Positions 27,423 through 36,502 of a stretch of 64,000 nucleotides of DNA are shown here, one piece after another. The DNA lies in the NCBI RefSeq assembly GCF_002272745.1, contig NZ_NPBD01000001.1:62001-126000 (forward strand). The letters are read 5' to 3'. Position 1 is the stretch's first letter. Each line of letters begins with the position of its first letter. The position numbers and the translations under genes were made by a program. The DNA comes from Terribacillus saccharophilus (lineage in GTDB: Bacteria; Bacillota; Bacilli; Bacillales; Amphibacillaceae). The notes beneath the pieces were generated by a model. It worked only from the letters and a program-made list of their open reading frames with translations. It made no database searches and had not been told where the DNA came from.

Positions 27423-28919
27423 ATGAGTTTTTTTAAACAAAAGAAGAACCAGTCAGCACAAGAAAAAGTCATACGAGAAGACAAGATGCCGCCGCATCAA
27501 TCCACAGCTTCACTAGAGAAGAACATACGGTATATTCAGGAAGAATTAAGTAATTCTACCGATTTAAAAGTACGGCTGCTTCCAGGTAATAAACAAGCTT
27601 TGGTTTACTTGGATGACATTACAGATCCCGATAAGATGCAGCGATATATCTTTGTTCCGCTAATGGAAATGAATGGAGATATTCAAAGAATAAAAGATCG
27701 GGAAGAAAACGATGATCTTAATAAAGCAGTATCCTCACTTCTTGCAGGTAAGGCCGTCTATATGGTTGAGGGGAATGCTACTTTCTATCTTTTCGATGTC
27801 CAGCAAAACGTAACCCGGGCTATCATGGAGCCGATGAATGAAAAGGTCATCAAAGGATCGCATGATGGATTTAATGAGGATATCAAGCAGAATATCAACC
27901 TCATTCGGCGCCGTATTCAGCATCGCAGTCTAACAATAAAAAAACAGACGGTTGGCGATTATACAGAGTCTGAAATTGCTTTAGTTTATGTAGAGGGCAT
28001 AGTCAATCCAGGAGTAGTGAAGGAACTGGAAACAAGGGTGAAAAATATCAGCAGTGATGCACTATTAAGCGCAGGGGCGTTCAGTGAATATATCGAGGAT
28101 CGCACTTATAGTATTTTTCCGCAATTCTTGAGTACGGAAAGGCCGGATAAAACTGTTTCGCAGCTCATGGAGGGAAGGATTGCTATTTTATTTGCGAACA
28201 ATCCTACATGTCTGATTGCACCGGTTACATTTTATGCTTTCTATCAATCGCCGGATGATTATAATACGCGCTGGCTCGTTGCGACTTACATCCGTTTGAT
28301 TCGTTTGTTCAGTTTTATCTTGGCTATTACGCTGCCTTCCTTCTATATTGCAGTAGTTGGCTTTCATTTTGAAGTTATTCCGGAAGCACTCATCTCCCCG
28401 GTTCTAGGAGCTATTAGGGATATTGCTTACCCGCCTATTGTAGAAGCAATATTAATGGTAATTGTCATAGAACTGATTAGGGAATCCGGTATTAGGCTGC
28501 CGTCTCCGATCGGTTCAACAATCGGTATTGTTGGCGGTCTTGTTATCGGTGATGCGATAGTGACAGCTGGATTGGTCTCCAATTTGATGGTAATCGTTAT
28601 TGCTCTCACATCCCTGGCTTCATTTGTTGTGCCATCTAATGAAATGAGCGATTCGTTGCGGATACTGACTTTCCCGCTGATCATCCTTAGCTCTGTACTC
28701 GGCTTCATCGGTATTGCTTTCGGTTTACTGATGGTTCTGATTCATCTGTGCCGGGTGGAATCATTGGGACTTAGCTACTTTACACCAATCCAATTCCGAG
28801 ATTTGAAAGATACTGTAATACGAGTCCCGCAATTTTTAATGAAACGCCGGCCCGAGCAGTTAGGATCACCACGTCCATACAAGTCTAATGAACTGAGTGA
28901 TGAAAATGGCAAAAAGTGA
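27423..28919 (+). CDS. Spore germination receptor A subunit (GerAA/GerKA family)
   Basis: A 498-residue inner-membrane protein of the germinant receptor. The soluble N-terminal domain (~1-245: ENIRYIQEEL-like start, VYFVPLMEM region, LIRRRIQHRSLTIKK) precedes about five membrane helices and a cytosolic tail. The conserved RPDKTVSQLMEGRIAILF and PPIVEAILM segments are present. It forms a complex with the B and C subunits encoded next and responds to amino acids or sugars. ATG 27423 is chosen (AAAGGTG upstream); the longer frame from 27333 starts inside the odhB terminator. Which germinant it senses is not visible, so no GerA/B/K letter is assigned. Confidence 0.92.
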   Translation: MSFFKQKKNQSAQEKVIREDKMPPHQSTASLEKNIRYIQEELSNSTDLKVRLLPGNKQALVYLDDITDPDKMQRYIFVPLMEMNGDIQRIKDREENDDLNKAVSSLLAGKAVYMVEGNATFYLFDVQQNVTRAIMEPMNEKVIKGSHDGFNEDIKQNINLIRRRIQHRSLTIKKQTVGDYTESEIALVYVEGIVNPGVVKELETRVKNISSDALLSAGAFSEYIEDRTYSIFPQFLSTERPDKTVSQLMEGRIAILFANNPTCLIAPVTFYAFYQSPDDYNTRWLVATYIRLIRLFSFILAITLPSFYIAVVGFHFEVIPEALISPVLGAIRDIAYPPIVEAILMVIVIELIRESGIRLPSPIGSTIGIVGGLVIGDAIVTAGLVSNLMVIVIALTSLASFVVPSNEMSDSLRILTFPLIILSSVLGFIGIAFGLLMVLIHLCRVESLGLSYFTPIQFRDLKDTVIRVPQFLMKRRPEQLGSPRPYKSNELSDENGKK

Positions 28920-30015
28920 CACACAACAAAAGATTACTTTATCTCAGCTTGCTTATATCTTTATCCAGAGTCAAATAGGTGTTGATATCCTGAATCTCTC
29001 GACAGTGCTCCATAGAGAAGTGGGTGCAGATGGCTGGATTACGTTACTTATCGGCGGTGTGATTTCTATTTTCTTTGTACTGATGATAGTGCATATTAGC
29101 AGGTGCTTTCCGGGAGAAGGTCTATTCGATATCCTGAAAAGCATTTTTGGTAGAAAATTAGGAAGTGTGGCGGGGTTTGGCTATTATGTTTATTTTCTTG
29201 TTGTTGCGATCTACCTTCTCACATCCTTCGGCGAATTAATCAACGAATGGCTGCTTCCGGAGACACCGATTCTTGTGTTATACGTATTAATGCTTATTTG
29301 TGCACTCTACACCATTTCGGGGGGAGTGACGCTCATAGCTAAGGTATTCACCTTTTTCGCCGTAATCTTGTTCCTTATTTCCGTATTATTCCTGTTTGGA
29401 TTTGTAGATGCTAAATTCATTTATATGCTTCCAATAGGTCAGGCTTCCTTTTCCGGTTATATAGAAGGAATACGTGTTACTCTCTATTCTCTTAGCAGTT
29501 ATGTATTGCTATTGCTATTTCTGCCTTATGCACAAGGCTCCTATAAAAAGAAAGCCCGAACATTGGTCGGTGCCAACTTAATCGTAATCTTTTTCTATCT
29601 ATATACAGTTATTGTGTCTTTTGCTCATTTCGGATCTGATCAGATTGATCATGTGTCTCAGCCGGTTCTTTATATGCTTCGCACTGCTGATTCTGTCATT
29701 ATCACAAGAATCGATATCTTTGTCCTTTCATTGTGGACGGTTTTTGCCATGACGGCTTTTGCTGCGTATTTGTATGGTGCAGAAAGAGCGTTTGCTAAAA
29801 TTCCGATGCCTAAGAAAAAGATGCTGAATGTCTATACGACTTCCATTATCGTGCTGGCGGTTTCTTATTGGAGTGGACTGAATGAGGAAAATTTCAGAGT
29901 GGTTATTGATTTCCAAGATAAGATAACGGAATACTTCACTGTACTCATTCCAGTTCTATTATTCCTGCTATCTTTCCTGCGCCGAAAGGATAAGCAAAAG
30001 GAGGCAGCACAATGA
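28900..30015 (+). CDS. Spore germination receptor B subunit (GerAB family, APC fold)
   Basis: About 371 residues, ten membrane helices, endospore-germination permease family of the amino acid-polyamine-organocation superfamily. It begins near KITLSQLAYIFIQSQIGVDIL and carries a long loop between helices as in GerAB. This is probably the germinant-binding subunit. It overlaps the A-subunit gene by 20 nt. Possible starts GTG 28897, ATG 28900 and ATG 28906 all fit the weak GAGTGA site; 28900 is taken without strong evidence. The stop overlaps the C-subunit start by ATGA. Confidence 0.9.
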   Translation: MKMAKSDTQQKITLSQLAYIFIQSQIGVDILNLSTVLHREVGADGWITLLIGGVISIFFVLMIVHISRCFPGEGLFDILKSIFGRKLGSVAGFGYYVYFLVVAIYLLTSFGELINEWLLPETPILVLYVLMLICALYTISGGVTLIAKVFTFFAVILFLISVLFLFGFVDAKFIYMLPIGQASFSGYIEGIRVTLYSLSSYVLLLLFLPYAQGSYKKKARTLVGANLIVIFFYLYTVIVSFAHFGSDQIDHVSQPVLYMLRTADSVIITRIDIFVLSLWTVFAMTAFAAYLYGAERAFAKIPMPKKKMLNVYTTSIIVLAVSYWSGLNEENFRVVIDFQDKITEYFTVLIPVLLFLLSFLRRKDKQKEAAQ

Positions 30016-31130
30016 AAAAGCTAAGCATTATATTGTTAAGCTGCACACTGATTTTGTCTGGATGCTGGGATACGCGTGAATTCAAGGAAGTGAAGCTCGG
30101 TATCACGGCGGCGTATGATATGACAGAAGACGGCGTCTATACGAATACGATTCTTATACCTAATGTACAAAACAGTGCGCAAGGACCAGGTCAAGAATCA
30201 ACGCAATTTCTTACTGCTATAGGAAATACACCTACTGAAGCGAGAACAAATATCGATAGACGATTATCGTCCACCTATAGTCCAGCGCAGCTAGATGTCT
30301 TATTGTTTGGATCAAATCTTGCCAAACAGGATATTTACCCGTATGTCGATGCTTATTACCGTGATCCTAGGATGCATCTGGATGTCGTGCCAGCGGTAGT
30401 GAAGGGCAGTGCAGAACAAGCTCTAAAAGTAGTGCCAAAATCAGAGATGCGTCCGAGTGAATATATAGAAGGAATAGTTGATTCGGAAGTGGAAACCACT
30501 AACTCGCTCGAGACCAGCTTGCAAGCTATTGGATCAGAACTATATGAAGAGGGGGAAGACTTCGTCTTGCCTCTGCTGCAGGTTGGAGATAGCGGAAAGA
30601 CTGTGTCCTTTGAAGGGCTGGCACTATTCCACGATTCTAGTTATACCGGTAAAGATATTTCGTTCGACCATACAACTCTTTTTGTGCTGATGAAGAAACA
30701 AAAAGGGAAAGTGGCACGAATCACCGCCAAAATTTTTGATGGGAAGAAACCGGAACCAGATAACTATACGACCATTAATATTGAAGATTTTTCTAGTAAA
30801 ATCAAATCTAAGCCAGATAAACAGAACAAAGTGAGGACTGATATTACATTGGATCTGACTGTAATGATTCAAGAATATCCACAGGACCATCTCGCTCTGG
30901 CGGATTTACCTGAGGTGAAGAAAAAATTAGAGCAAGCCCTCACCGACCAGGCAAATGAAACGCTCAGAACTATCCAGGATGCAAATAGCGATGTATTCGG
31001 AATAGGCCGAAATATAAATGGGCATTATCCATCCTATTGGAAGAAGCTCGATTGGGAAAAGGATTTTAAAGAGATAAAAATCGTTCCGCATATTACCGTA
31101 AACATCCGTTCTCGCGGAATTTTCAGATAA
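30012..31130 (+). CDS. Spore germination receptor C subunit, lipoprotein (GerAC family)
   Basis: A 372-residue lipoprotein. The signal peptide MKKLSIILLSCTLILSGC carries a lipobox with Cys18, immediately followed by the GerAC hallmark WDTREF. The rest is the three-domain GerAC fold. Gerdt-type lipidation anchors it on the outside of the spore inner membrane, where it joins the A and B subunits. Start ATG 30012 overlaps the B stop; AAAGGAGG precedes it. The 81-nt gap to yhbH has no terminator, so read-through into yhbH is possible. Confidence 0.93.
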   Translation: MKKLSIILLSCTLILSGCWDTREFKEVKLGITAAYDMTEDGVYTNTILIPNVQNSAQGPGQESTQFLTAIGNTPTEARTNIDRRLSSTYSPAQLDVLLFGSNLAKQDIYPYVDAYYRDPRMHLDVVPAVVKGSAEQALKVVPKSEMRPSEYIEGIVDSEVETTNSLETSLQAIGSELYEEGEDFVLPLLQVGDSGKTVSFEGLALFHDSSYTGKDISFDHTTLFVLMKKQKGKVARITAKIFDGKKPEPDNYTTINIEDFSSKIKSKPDKQNKVRTDITLDLTVMIQEYPQDHLALADLPEVKKKLEQALTDQANETLRTIQDANSDVFGIGRNINGHYPSYWKKLDWEKDFKEIKIVPHITVNIRSRGIFR

Positions 31131-31211
31131 TTTAACAGTTTTCTATAGTTTGTTTAATCAATACCAGTACTTCCGCATAAGATAGACTAATTATCTTAAG
31201 GAGGCTGGCGA

Positions 31212-32375
31212 ATGACCGATTCCAATCATTTTGCAGTGTCAGAAGAAGACTGGTCCCTCCATCGAAAAGGATATGATGATCAAAAGCGGCATCAGGAGAA
31301 GGTCCAGGAAGTATTGAAGAACAAGCTGCCCGATTTGATCACAGAAGAAAATATTATCATGTCTAATGGAAAAGATCTGATCAAGATACCGATTAGATCA
31401 TTGGATGAATACAAAATCCGCTATAGTCAAGACAAGAATAAGCATGCTGGCCAAGGAAAAGGCGGTAGTAAAGTCGGAGATGTGCTGGGGCGTGCCGGCG
31501 GCCAGCAAAAAGCGCCGGGTAAGGGGCAAGGTGAAGCTGGGGATCAGCCAGGTCAGGACTATTACGAAGCGGAAGTATCTTTTGAAGAACTGGAAGAGAA
31601 TTTCTACAGTCAGCTGGAGCTGCCGAATCTAGAGCAAAAAGATGAACAACAAATGATTGTAACGGATATTGCGTTTCATGATATCCGTAAAACAGGACTT
31701 GTCGGTAATATCGACAAAAAACGAACAATGCTGGAGGCGTTCAAACGAAATGCTTTAAGTGGCACTGCAGGATTTGCTCCTATTTATCCGGAAGATGTAC
31801 GCTACAAAACATGGGACGCGATTGAAAAACCGGATTCGAAGGCTGTCGTACTTGCTATGCTTGATACGAGCGGCAGTATGGGGAATTGGGAGAAATATGT
31901 TGCAAGAAGCTTCTTCTTTTGGATGACAAGATTTCTGCGAACGAAATACGAAACAGTCGAAATCGAGTTTATTGCCCATCATACTGAAGCGAATGTTGTC
32001 GATGAAGAGTCCTTTTTCTCTAAAGGAGAAAGCGGCGGTACAATCTGCTCCTCAGCTTACAGGAAAGCATTACAGTTAATAGACGAGAAGTATCCACCAT
32101 CGGCTTATAATATTTATCCGTTCCATTTTTCAGATGGCGACAACCTCACTTCTGATAATAGCCGCTGTATTGGTTTAATCAATCAGCTTATCGAGAAATC
32201 AAGTATGTTTGGCTACGGAGAGGTCAACCAGTATAACCGTCATTCTACGTTGATGCAGATTTTCCGTAAGATGGAACATCCGAAATTTCGTTATTATGTA
32301 CTGCGAAAGAAAACTGATGTCTTCTATGCAATGCATCGCTTCTTCTCGAACGAAGAAGCAGAAGTTCCTGTCTGA
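31212..32375 (+). CDS. yhbH: YhbH/YeaH sporulation protein (DUF444, VWA-like)
   Basis: A 387-residue cytosolic protein, like B. subtilis YhbH (392 aa). N-terminal third is charged with a Gly/Lys-rich disordered stretch (~78-115). The C-terminal part is von Willebrand A-like with the MIDAS sequence MLDTSGSMG at ~216-224 and a later GGT metal position (ESGGTICSS). YhbH works with PrkA and SpoVR in an undefined pathway; in many proteobacteria the three genes form one operon. AAGGAGG is directly upstream of ATG 31212. Here the gene is separated from prkA by 16 kb but still ends its own unit with a terminator. Confidence 0.93.
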   Translation: MTDSNHFAVSEEDWSLHRKGYDDQKRHQEKVQEVLKNKLPDLITEENIIMSNGKDLIKIPIRSLDEYKIRYSQDKNKHAGQGKGGSKVGDVLGRAGGQQKAPGKGQGEAGDQPGQDYYEAEVSFEELEENFYSQLELPNLEQKDEQQMIVTDIAFHDIRKTGLVGNIDKKRTMLEAFKRNALSGTAGFAPIYPEDVRYKTWDAIEKPDSKAVVLAMLDTSGSMGNWEKYVARSFFFWMTRFLRTKYETVEIEFIAHHTEANVVDEESFFSKGESGGTICSSAYRKALQLIDEKYPPSAYNIYPFHFSDGDNLTSDNSRCIGLINQLIEKSSMFGYGEVNQYNRHSTLMQIFRKMEHPKFRYYVLRKKTDVFYAMHRFFSNEEAEVPV

Positions 32376-32402
32376 ACAGCAGTGTTTTCACTGCTGTTTT
32401 TT
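32375..32402 (+). terminator. Intrinsic terminator after yhbH
   Basis: AACAGCAGTG pairs with CACTGCTGTT around TTTT, followed by T's. Confidence 0.9.
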
Positions 32403-32586
32403 CTGTTTTTTTGGAAAGAATGGGCTTGAAAAAGCATATATTAGTCATATGCCAAAAAGCCCTTTCTTTTTTTTGTGATATACTTTAGGATAGAGAAGGC
32501 GATAAAATGTTTCGTTTATATTACAAATAAATTACAGATATATTAAATAGAGAAGTGCTTTAATGGGAAAGGGAAGGATTTACAAC

Positions 32587-33666
32587 ATGAAGGAAAAACG
32601 GATTCTATTTACGGGGGGCGGCACTGCCGGCCATGTAATCGTGAACGTGGCCTTGATTCCTGTATTCAGGCAGGAAGGGTGGAAGATCGATTACATTGGT
32701 TCAAAAAATGGAATAGAGCGTGACCTGATTGAACCGATGGAAGGCGTGACCTATCATAGTATCTCAACAGGAAAACTGAGAAGGTATATGTCTAAAGAGA
32801 ATTTCAAAGATCCTTTCAAAGTAATGAAAGGTACGATGCAGGCGTATCGAATCATGGGGAAAGTGAAACCACATGTGATCTTCTCCAAAGGTGGATTCGT
32901 TTCGGTGCCGGTCTTGTTTGCATCATGGCTCCGTCATATTCCAGCTGTCATTCATGAATCAGATATCACACCGGGACTTGCGAATAAGCTTGCAATGCCA
33001 TTCGCAAAGAAGATCGTGACGACATTTGCAGAAACGATATCACATGTTTCTGCTAAGAAAGCAGAATGGGTTGGAGCAGTTGTGCGGGATGAGCTAATTC
33101 AAGGTAATCGTCGGGTCGGTTTGGAGCAACTCGGTTTTTCTCCTGAAAAAGCTGTGCTGTTCATCATGGGAGGAAGCGGTGGTTCCCAAGTGATTAACGA
33201 AGCTGTTCGTTCCAGCTTGGATACACTTCTAAAAGAATTTCAGATTGTCCATATCTGCGGAAAGAATCAAATGGATGATACAATCAAGCGAGATGGATAC
33301 GTACAATTTGAATATGTGAACGAAGGACTGAACGATTTGTTTGCAGCTTCTGATTTTGTCTTGTCACGAGCAGGTTCAAATGCGATTTTCGAATTTTTGG
33401 CACTGCGCAAGCCGATGCTGCTGGTTCCTTTATCTCGTAAAGCCAGCCGAGGCGATCAGTTGCTAAATGCAAGCTCCTTCAAGAAACAAGGCTATGCTGA
33501 TGTACTGGAAGAAGAAGATCTAACAAGTGCTACCTTGATTCAGCATTTACAGGATCTCAAGGAACATAAAAATGAAATTTTACGAAACATGAGTCATTAT
33601 GAAAGCCAAGAAGCGAAACAACGTGTAATTGAAATCATAAAAGAACATTCAAAAAAAACCAACTGA
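32587..33666 (+). CDS. murG: MurG-like UDP-GlcNAc glycosyltransferase outside the cell-wall cluster
   Basis: A 359-residue GT28-family protein. It has the N-terminal GGTAGHV loop (usual MurG: GGTGGHxYPALA, here followed by IVNVALIPV), SKGGFVSVPV, the UDP-binding GGSGGSQ, and SRAGSNAIFEFLALRKPMLLVPL. MurG transfers GlcNAc from UDP-GlcNAc to lipid I to make lipid II on the inner membrane face. The gene is alone, not in a dcw cluster, and diverges in the first loop, like the second MurG of B. cereus-group species. A classical murG is probably elsewhere. ATG 32587 is favoured over 32563 because of AAGGAT 8 nt upstream. Confidence 0.88.
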   Translation: MKEKRILFTGGGTAGHVIVNVALIPVFRQEGWKIDYIGSKNGIERDLIEPMEGVTYHSISTGKLRRYMSKENFKDPFKVMKGTMQAYRIMGKVKPHVIFSKGGFVSVPVLFASWLRHIPAVIHESDITPGLANKLAMPFAKKIVTTFAETISHVSAKKAEWVGAVVRDELIQGNRRVGLEQLGFSPEKAVLFIMGGSGGSQVINEAVRSSLDTLLKEFQIVHICGKNQMDDTIKRDGYVQFEYVNEGLNDLFAASDFVLSRAGSNAIFEFLALRKPMLLVPLSRKASRGDQLLNASSFKKQGYADVLEEEDLTSATLIQHLQDLKEHKNEILRNMSHYESQEAKQRVIEIIKEHSKKTN

Positions 33667-33687
33667 CAAATTGTCAGTTGGTTTTTT
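33656..33687. terminator. Bidirectional terminator after the MurG-like gene
   Basis: AACCAACTGACAA and TTGTCAGTTGGTT form a 13-bp stem between an A-run and a T-run; shared with the convergent carbonic anhydrase gene. Confidence 0.9.
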
Positions 33688-34240
33688 CGTATCCGTTACG
33701 GATGACAGTCAGTTCACCGGTTGCAGGATCAATTACGAGCGCATGCACTGGTACCTGTTTTGGAAGCAATGGATGATTAGCAATTAAGGAGGCACTGCTT
33801 TCTACTGACTCCTCCACGCTATTGAATCCATCGAACCATGTATTTGCAATATCTTCGCTGGACGATTGACGCAAATACGTCTCAACATCTCCACCTTGTT
33901 TGCTGATTTGATCCAGCATGTCAGAGCCGTGCAGATGATGCATACCGCAGTCTTTGTGACCTATTACGAAGACTTCTTCGCCCTTTAAGGCATGAATGGC
34001 TACTAAAATACTTTTCATGGCACTGTCAGAAGTGTCAACAAGCATTGCGCCAGCATTCTGAATGATTTTTGCATCTCCATTCTTCAAATTAACTGCTTTT
34101 GGCAGCAATTCAAGTAAGCGGGCATCCATACAAGTTAGAATAACAGCTTTCTTGGAAGGAAACTTGTCTGTTTCATACTGTGCATATGCTTTGTCTTCTA
34201 CGAATTTTTGGTTATGAACCAAGATGTCATCTAATAACAT
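33674..34240 (-). CDS. Beta-class carbonic anhydrase (YtiB-like)
   Basis: A 188-residue beta-carbonic anhydrase that hydrates CO2 to bicarbonate. Zinc ligands are visible in LTCMDAR (Cys with the Asp-Arg dyad, residue ~37) and VIGHKDCGM (His and Cys, residues ~90-95). Length and sequence are close to B. subtilis YtiB (187 aa), a single-domain member. ATG 34240 is preferred to GTG 34252 because the GGAG would overlap the GTG. Single-gene unit. Confidence 0.92.
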   Translation of the reverse strand: MLLDDILVHNQKFVEDKAYAQYETDKFPSKKAVILTCMDARLLELLPKAVNLKNGDAKIIQNAGAMLVDTSDSAMKSILVAIHALKGEEVFVIGHKDCGMHHLHGSDMLDQISKQGGDVETYLRQSSSEDIANTWFDGFNSVEESVESSASLIANHPLLPKQVPVHALVIDPATGELTVIRNGYEKTN

Positions 34241-34337
34241 AGATCGTGACACTCCTTTTTTAGTTATCTTCTCTAGTTTACCATATCAGGACAAATGTTT
34301 ACATATTGCTTATTGATCAAATTATTTGAAAATTACG

Positions 34338-34367
34338 TTGACCTTTTTAAACCGGTATGTATATACT
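34338..34367 (+). promoter_or_regulatory. Sigma-A promoter of the bmrCD leader transcript
   Basis: TTGACC (34338-34343), 18-nt spacer, TATACT (34362-34367). Transcription would start near 34374, 34 nt before the first leader ORF and 377 nt before bmrC. Confidence 0.65.
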
Positions 34368-34407
34368 TATTATGCATAAAATAACAATTGGAAAGGAGGA
34401 ACCCAAA

Positions 34408-34488
34408 ATGAATAACCGGAAAATAGCTTTTTTCAGCCAATTTCATAATGGGCAGCTCCTCCTTTGTTCGGAATCTTTACAGAGATAA
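34408..34488 (+). CDS. 26-residue leader peptide of bmrCD (BmrB-like role)
   Basis: AAAGGAGGA (34392-34400) precedes ATG 34408; the peptide is MNNRKIAFFSQFHNGQ then LLLCSESLQR and ends at TAA 34486-34488. Codons 34457-34465 (TCCTCCTTT) are the exact 9-nt complement of the ORF's own Shine-Dalgarno region, so the leader can fold to hide its ribosome site. A terminator hairpin follows 50 nt later. In B. subtilis the bmrCD homologues are preceded by bmrB, a translated leader whose ribosome stalling by antibiotics relieves attenuation. This peptide is shorter and not obviously homologous, but position and layout match. Confidence 0.6.
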   Translation: MNNRKIAFFSQFHNGQLLLCSESLQR

Positions 34489-34538
34489 CTTTATCTGGAC
34501 GGAGTCTGCCGCATATCGCTTGCTGCTTACTTCTAAGA

Positions 34539-34571
34539 ACGTGTACGTCTGCGGGCGTGCGCGTTTTTTTT
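34539..34571 (+). terminator. Attenuator hairpin in the bmrCD leader
   Basis: ACGTGTACG (34539-34547) pairs with CGTGCGCGT (34556-34564) using two G-U pairs, loop TCTGCGGG, followed by eight T. It lies between the leader ORF and bmrC with no gene ending before it except the 26-codon ORF, so it acts as an attenuator rather than an ordinary terminator. Confidence 0.7.
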
Positions 34572-34599
34572 ATGCGCAAATTCAAGGGATTTTTGATAC

Positions 34600-34623
34600 A
34601 AGTCGGAGTTCCCTCGGCTTTTT
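34600..34623 (+). terminator. Second weak hairpin with T-run in the bmrCD leader
   Basis: AAGTCG and CGGCTT can pair around GAGTTCCCT, followed by a few T. Weaker than the first; possibly a second attenuation point. Confidence 0.35.
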
Positions 34624-34653
34624 ATCATAACTAGAAAACAAGGAGGAAAGCTT

Positions 34654-34707
34654 ATGCTGAACGTTCAGACCAAACAATGGGGAGAAGATTGGAATGATGA
34701 TGGCTAG
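34654..34707 (+). CDS. 17-residue second short ORF in the bmrCD leader
   Basis: A strong AAGGAGG (34640-34646) lies 7 nt before ATG 34654. The frame encodes MLNVQTKQWGEDWNDDG and stops at TAG 34705-34707, 43 nt before bmrC. It has two Trp codons and an acidic end. It may be a second leader peptide or may load ribosomes for coupling to bmrC. Only the ribosome site and position support it. Confidence 0.4.
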   Translation: MLNVQTKQWGEDWNDDG

Positions 34708-34750
34708 CTGAACGGCTGAGACAAATTCGATAGAGAAGGTTGGGGAAAGT

Positions 34751-36502
34751 ATGTTTGATGTGTTGAAGAAGTTAGATTGGTTTTTCCTGAAATATTGGAA
34801 GCGATATACGGTTGCAATTATCGCACTTATTATAGCAAGCTTAATCGGGTTAATACCGCCGATGCTGATCGGGCAGACAATTGATGAGATTAATTATAAC
34901 TCGCTTACATCGGAGAGGCTTTGGCAAGTTATCGGTTTGTTTACAGTGCTGATCGTCTTACACTACGTGATTTCCTATGTATGGGATTATACACTGTTCA
35001 GCGGTTCCGCAATTCTGGAGAGATTGATGCGTTCCAAGCTGATGGGACATTTCTTCCGTATGACACCTACGTTCTTTGACAAGAAAAAAGTAGGTGATTT
35101 GATGGCTCAAGGAACAAATGATTTAAGGGCCATTTACATGACAAGCGGCTTCGGGGTACTAACCTTAGTTGACTCGAGTATTTTCATGCTGATGATCATC
35201 GGAATCATGGGATTTTCGATCAGCTGGGAGCTGACTTTAGTCGCTCTTATCCCGATGCCTATCATGGCTATCGTAATGCATAAATACGGAGAAGCAATCA
35301 ATGAGCGTTTCACAGAAGCTCAGGAAGCTTTCGGCAATCTGAATAATGAAGTGTTGGAATCAATCCGTGGCATTCGTGTCACCCGGGCGTTTGTCCAAGA
35401 AAAACAAGATGAGCAGCGATTCCAAGATATGACGGAGGATGTCTATCAAAAAAATATAAAGGTTGCCAAGATAGATGCCTTGTTCGAGCCGACAATGAAA
35501 ATCCTTGTTGGACTTTCCTACACAATTGGTATCGGCTATGGCGCCTTGCTCGTCTTTCGTAATGAAATCACATTAGGAAACTTAGTGTCATTTAATATGT
35601 ATCTCGGCATGCTTATTTGGCCGATGTTTGCAGTTGGGGAACTGATTAATGTGCTGCAGCGTGGGAATGCTTCCCTGGACCGTGTCAATACGACACTCGA
35701 TTATCCGGCCGATGTAACAGATCCTGGAAGGCCCGCTGACAAGGAAAAGCCAGGGGATATCGTTTTCGATTCTGTGAGCTTCCGCTATCCAGGGAATGAT
35801 ACAGAACGTCTTCATAACATCACCTTGGAAATCAAACAGGGAACAACACTTGGTGTTGTCGGAAAGACTGGTGCCGGAAAGTCGACGCTATTCAAGCAGC
35901 TGCTTCGGCAATATCCCCCAGGAGAAGGTCGATTGCTCCTTGGAGGTACGCCGATTGAGCAGTTTACATTGGAAAGGACACGCAGCTGGATTGGTTATGT
36001 GCCGCAGGAACAGATTCTCTTCTCTAAGTCGATTAGGGAGAACATCCAATATGGCAAACATGATGCAACAGATGAAGAGATATTCCGCGTAATGGAACTC
36101 GCGCACTTTCTTACAGATATTCAGAGCTTGCCAGAAGGTCTGGATACAAAAGTGGGCGAGAGCGGCGTAACACTTTCTGGAGGCCAGAAGCAGCGCGTAG
36201 CACTGGCGCGTGCCTTTGTAAAAAATCCGGAAGTATTAATCCTAGATGATTCGATGAGTGCGGTCGACGGCAAGACCGAAGCGAATATTATCGAGCATTT
36301 GAAAACAGAGCGCCAGGATAAAACAACAATCATTGCAGCTCACCGTCTTTCGGCCGTTAAGCACGCGGAACAGATTATCGTGCTGGATGCTGGCGGGATT
36401 ATCGAACAGGGTACGCATGAAGAACTTTTAGCCGCAAACGGCTGGTATGCAAGTCAGTATTATTTGCAGCAGCTAGAGGATAAGGAGGTTATCTCCTCAT
36501 GA
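34751..36502 (+). CDS. bmrC: Multidrug ABC exporter subunit BmrC (YheI-like)
   Basis: A 583-residue half-transporter (B. subtilis YheI: 585). Six-helix type I exporter domain (~1-310) and an ATPase domain with Walker A GKTGAGKST, signature LSGGQKQR, and H-loop AAHRLS. After Walker B (VLILDD) the catalytic Glu is Asp, the degenerate site known for the BmrC half of the heterodimer. It pairs with BmrD to export drugs such as Hoechst 33342 and doxorubicin (known for the B. subtilis pair). Expression is likely controlled by the translated leader upstream. Overlaps bmrD by ATGA. Confidence 0.93.
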   Translation: MFDVLKKLDWFFLKYWKRYTVAIIALIIASLIGLIPPMLIGQTIDEINYNSLTSERLWQVIGLFTVLIVLHYVISYVWDYTLFSGSAILERLMRSKLMGHFFRMTPTFFDKKKVGDLMAQGTNDLRAIYMTSGFGVLTLVDSSIFMLMIIGIMGFSISWELTLVALIPMPIMAIVMHKYGEAINERFTEAQEAFGNLNNEVLESIRGIRVTRAFVQEKQDEQRFQDMTEDVYQKNIKVAKIDALFEPTMKILVGLSYTIGIGYGALLVFRNEITLGNLVSFNMYLGMLIWPMFAVGELINVLQRGNASLDRVNTTLDYPADVTDPGRPADKEKPGDIVFDSVSFRYPGNDTERLHNITLEIKQGTTLGVVGKTGAGKSTLFKQLLRQYPPGEGRLLLGGTPIEQFTLERTRSWIGYVPQEQILFSKSIRENIQYGKHDATDEEIFRVMELAHFLTDIQSLPEGLDTKVGESGVTLSGGQKQRVALARAFVKNPEVLILDDSMSAVDGKTEANIIEHLKTERQDKTTIIAAHRLSAVKHAEQIIVLDAGGIIEQGTHEELLAANGWYASQYYLQQLEDKEVISS

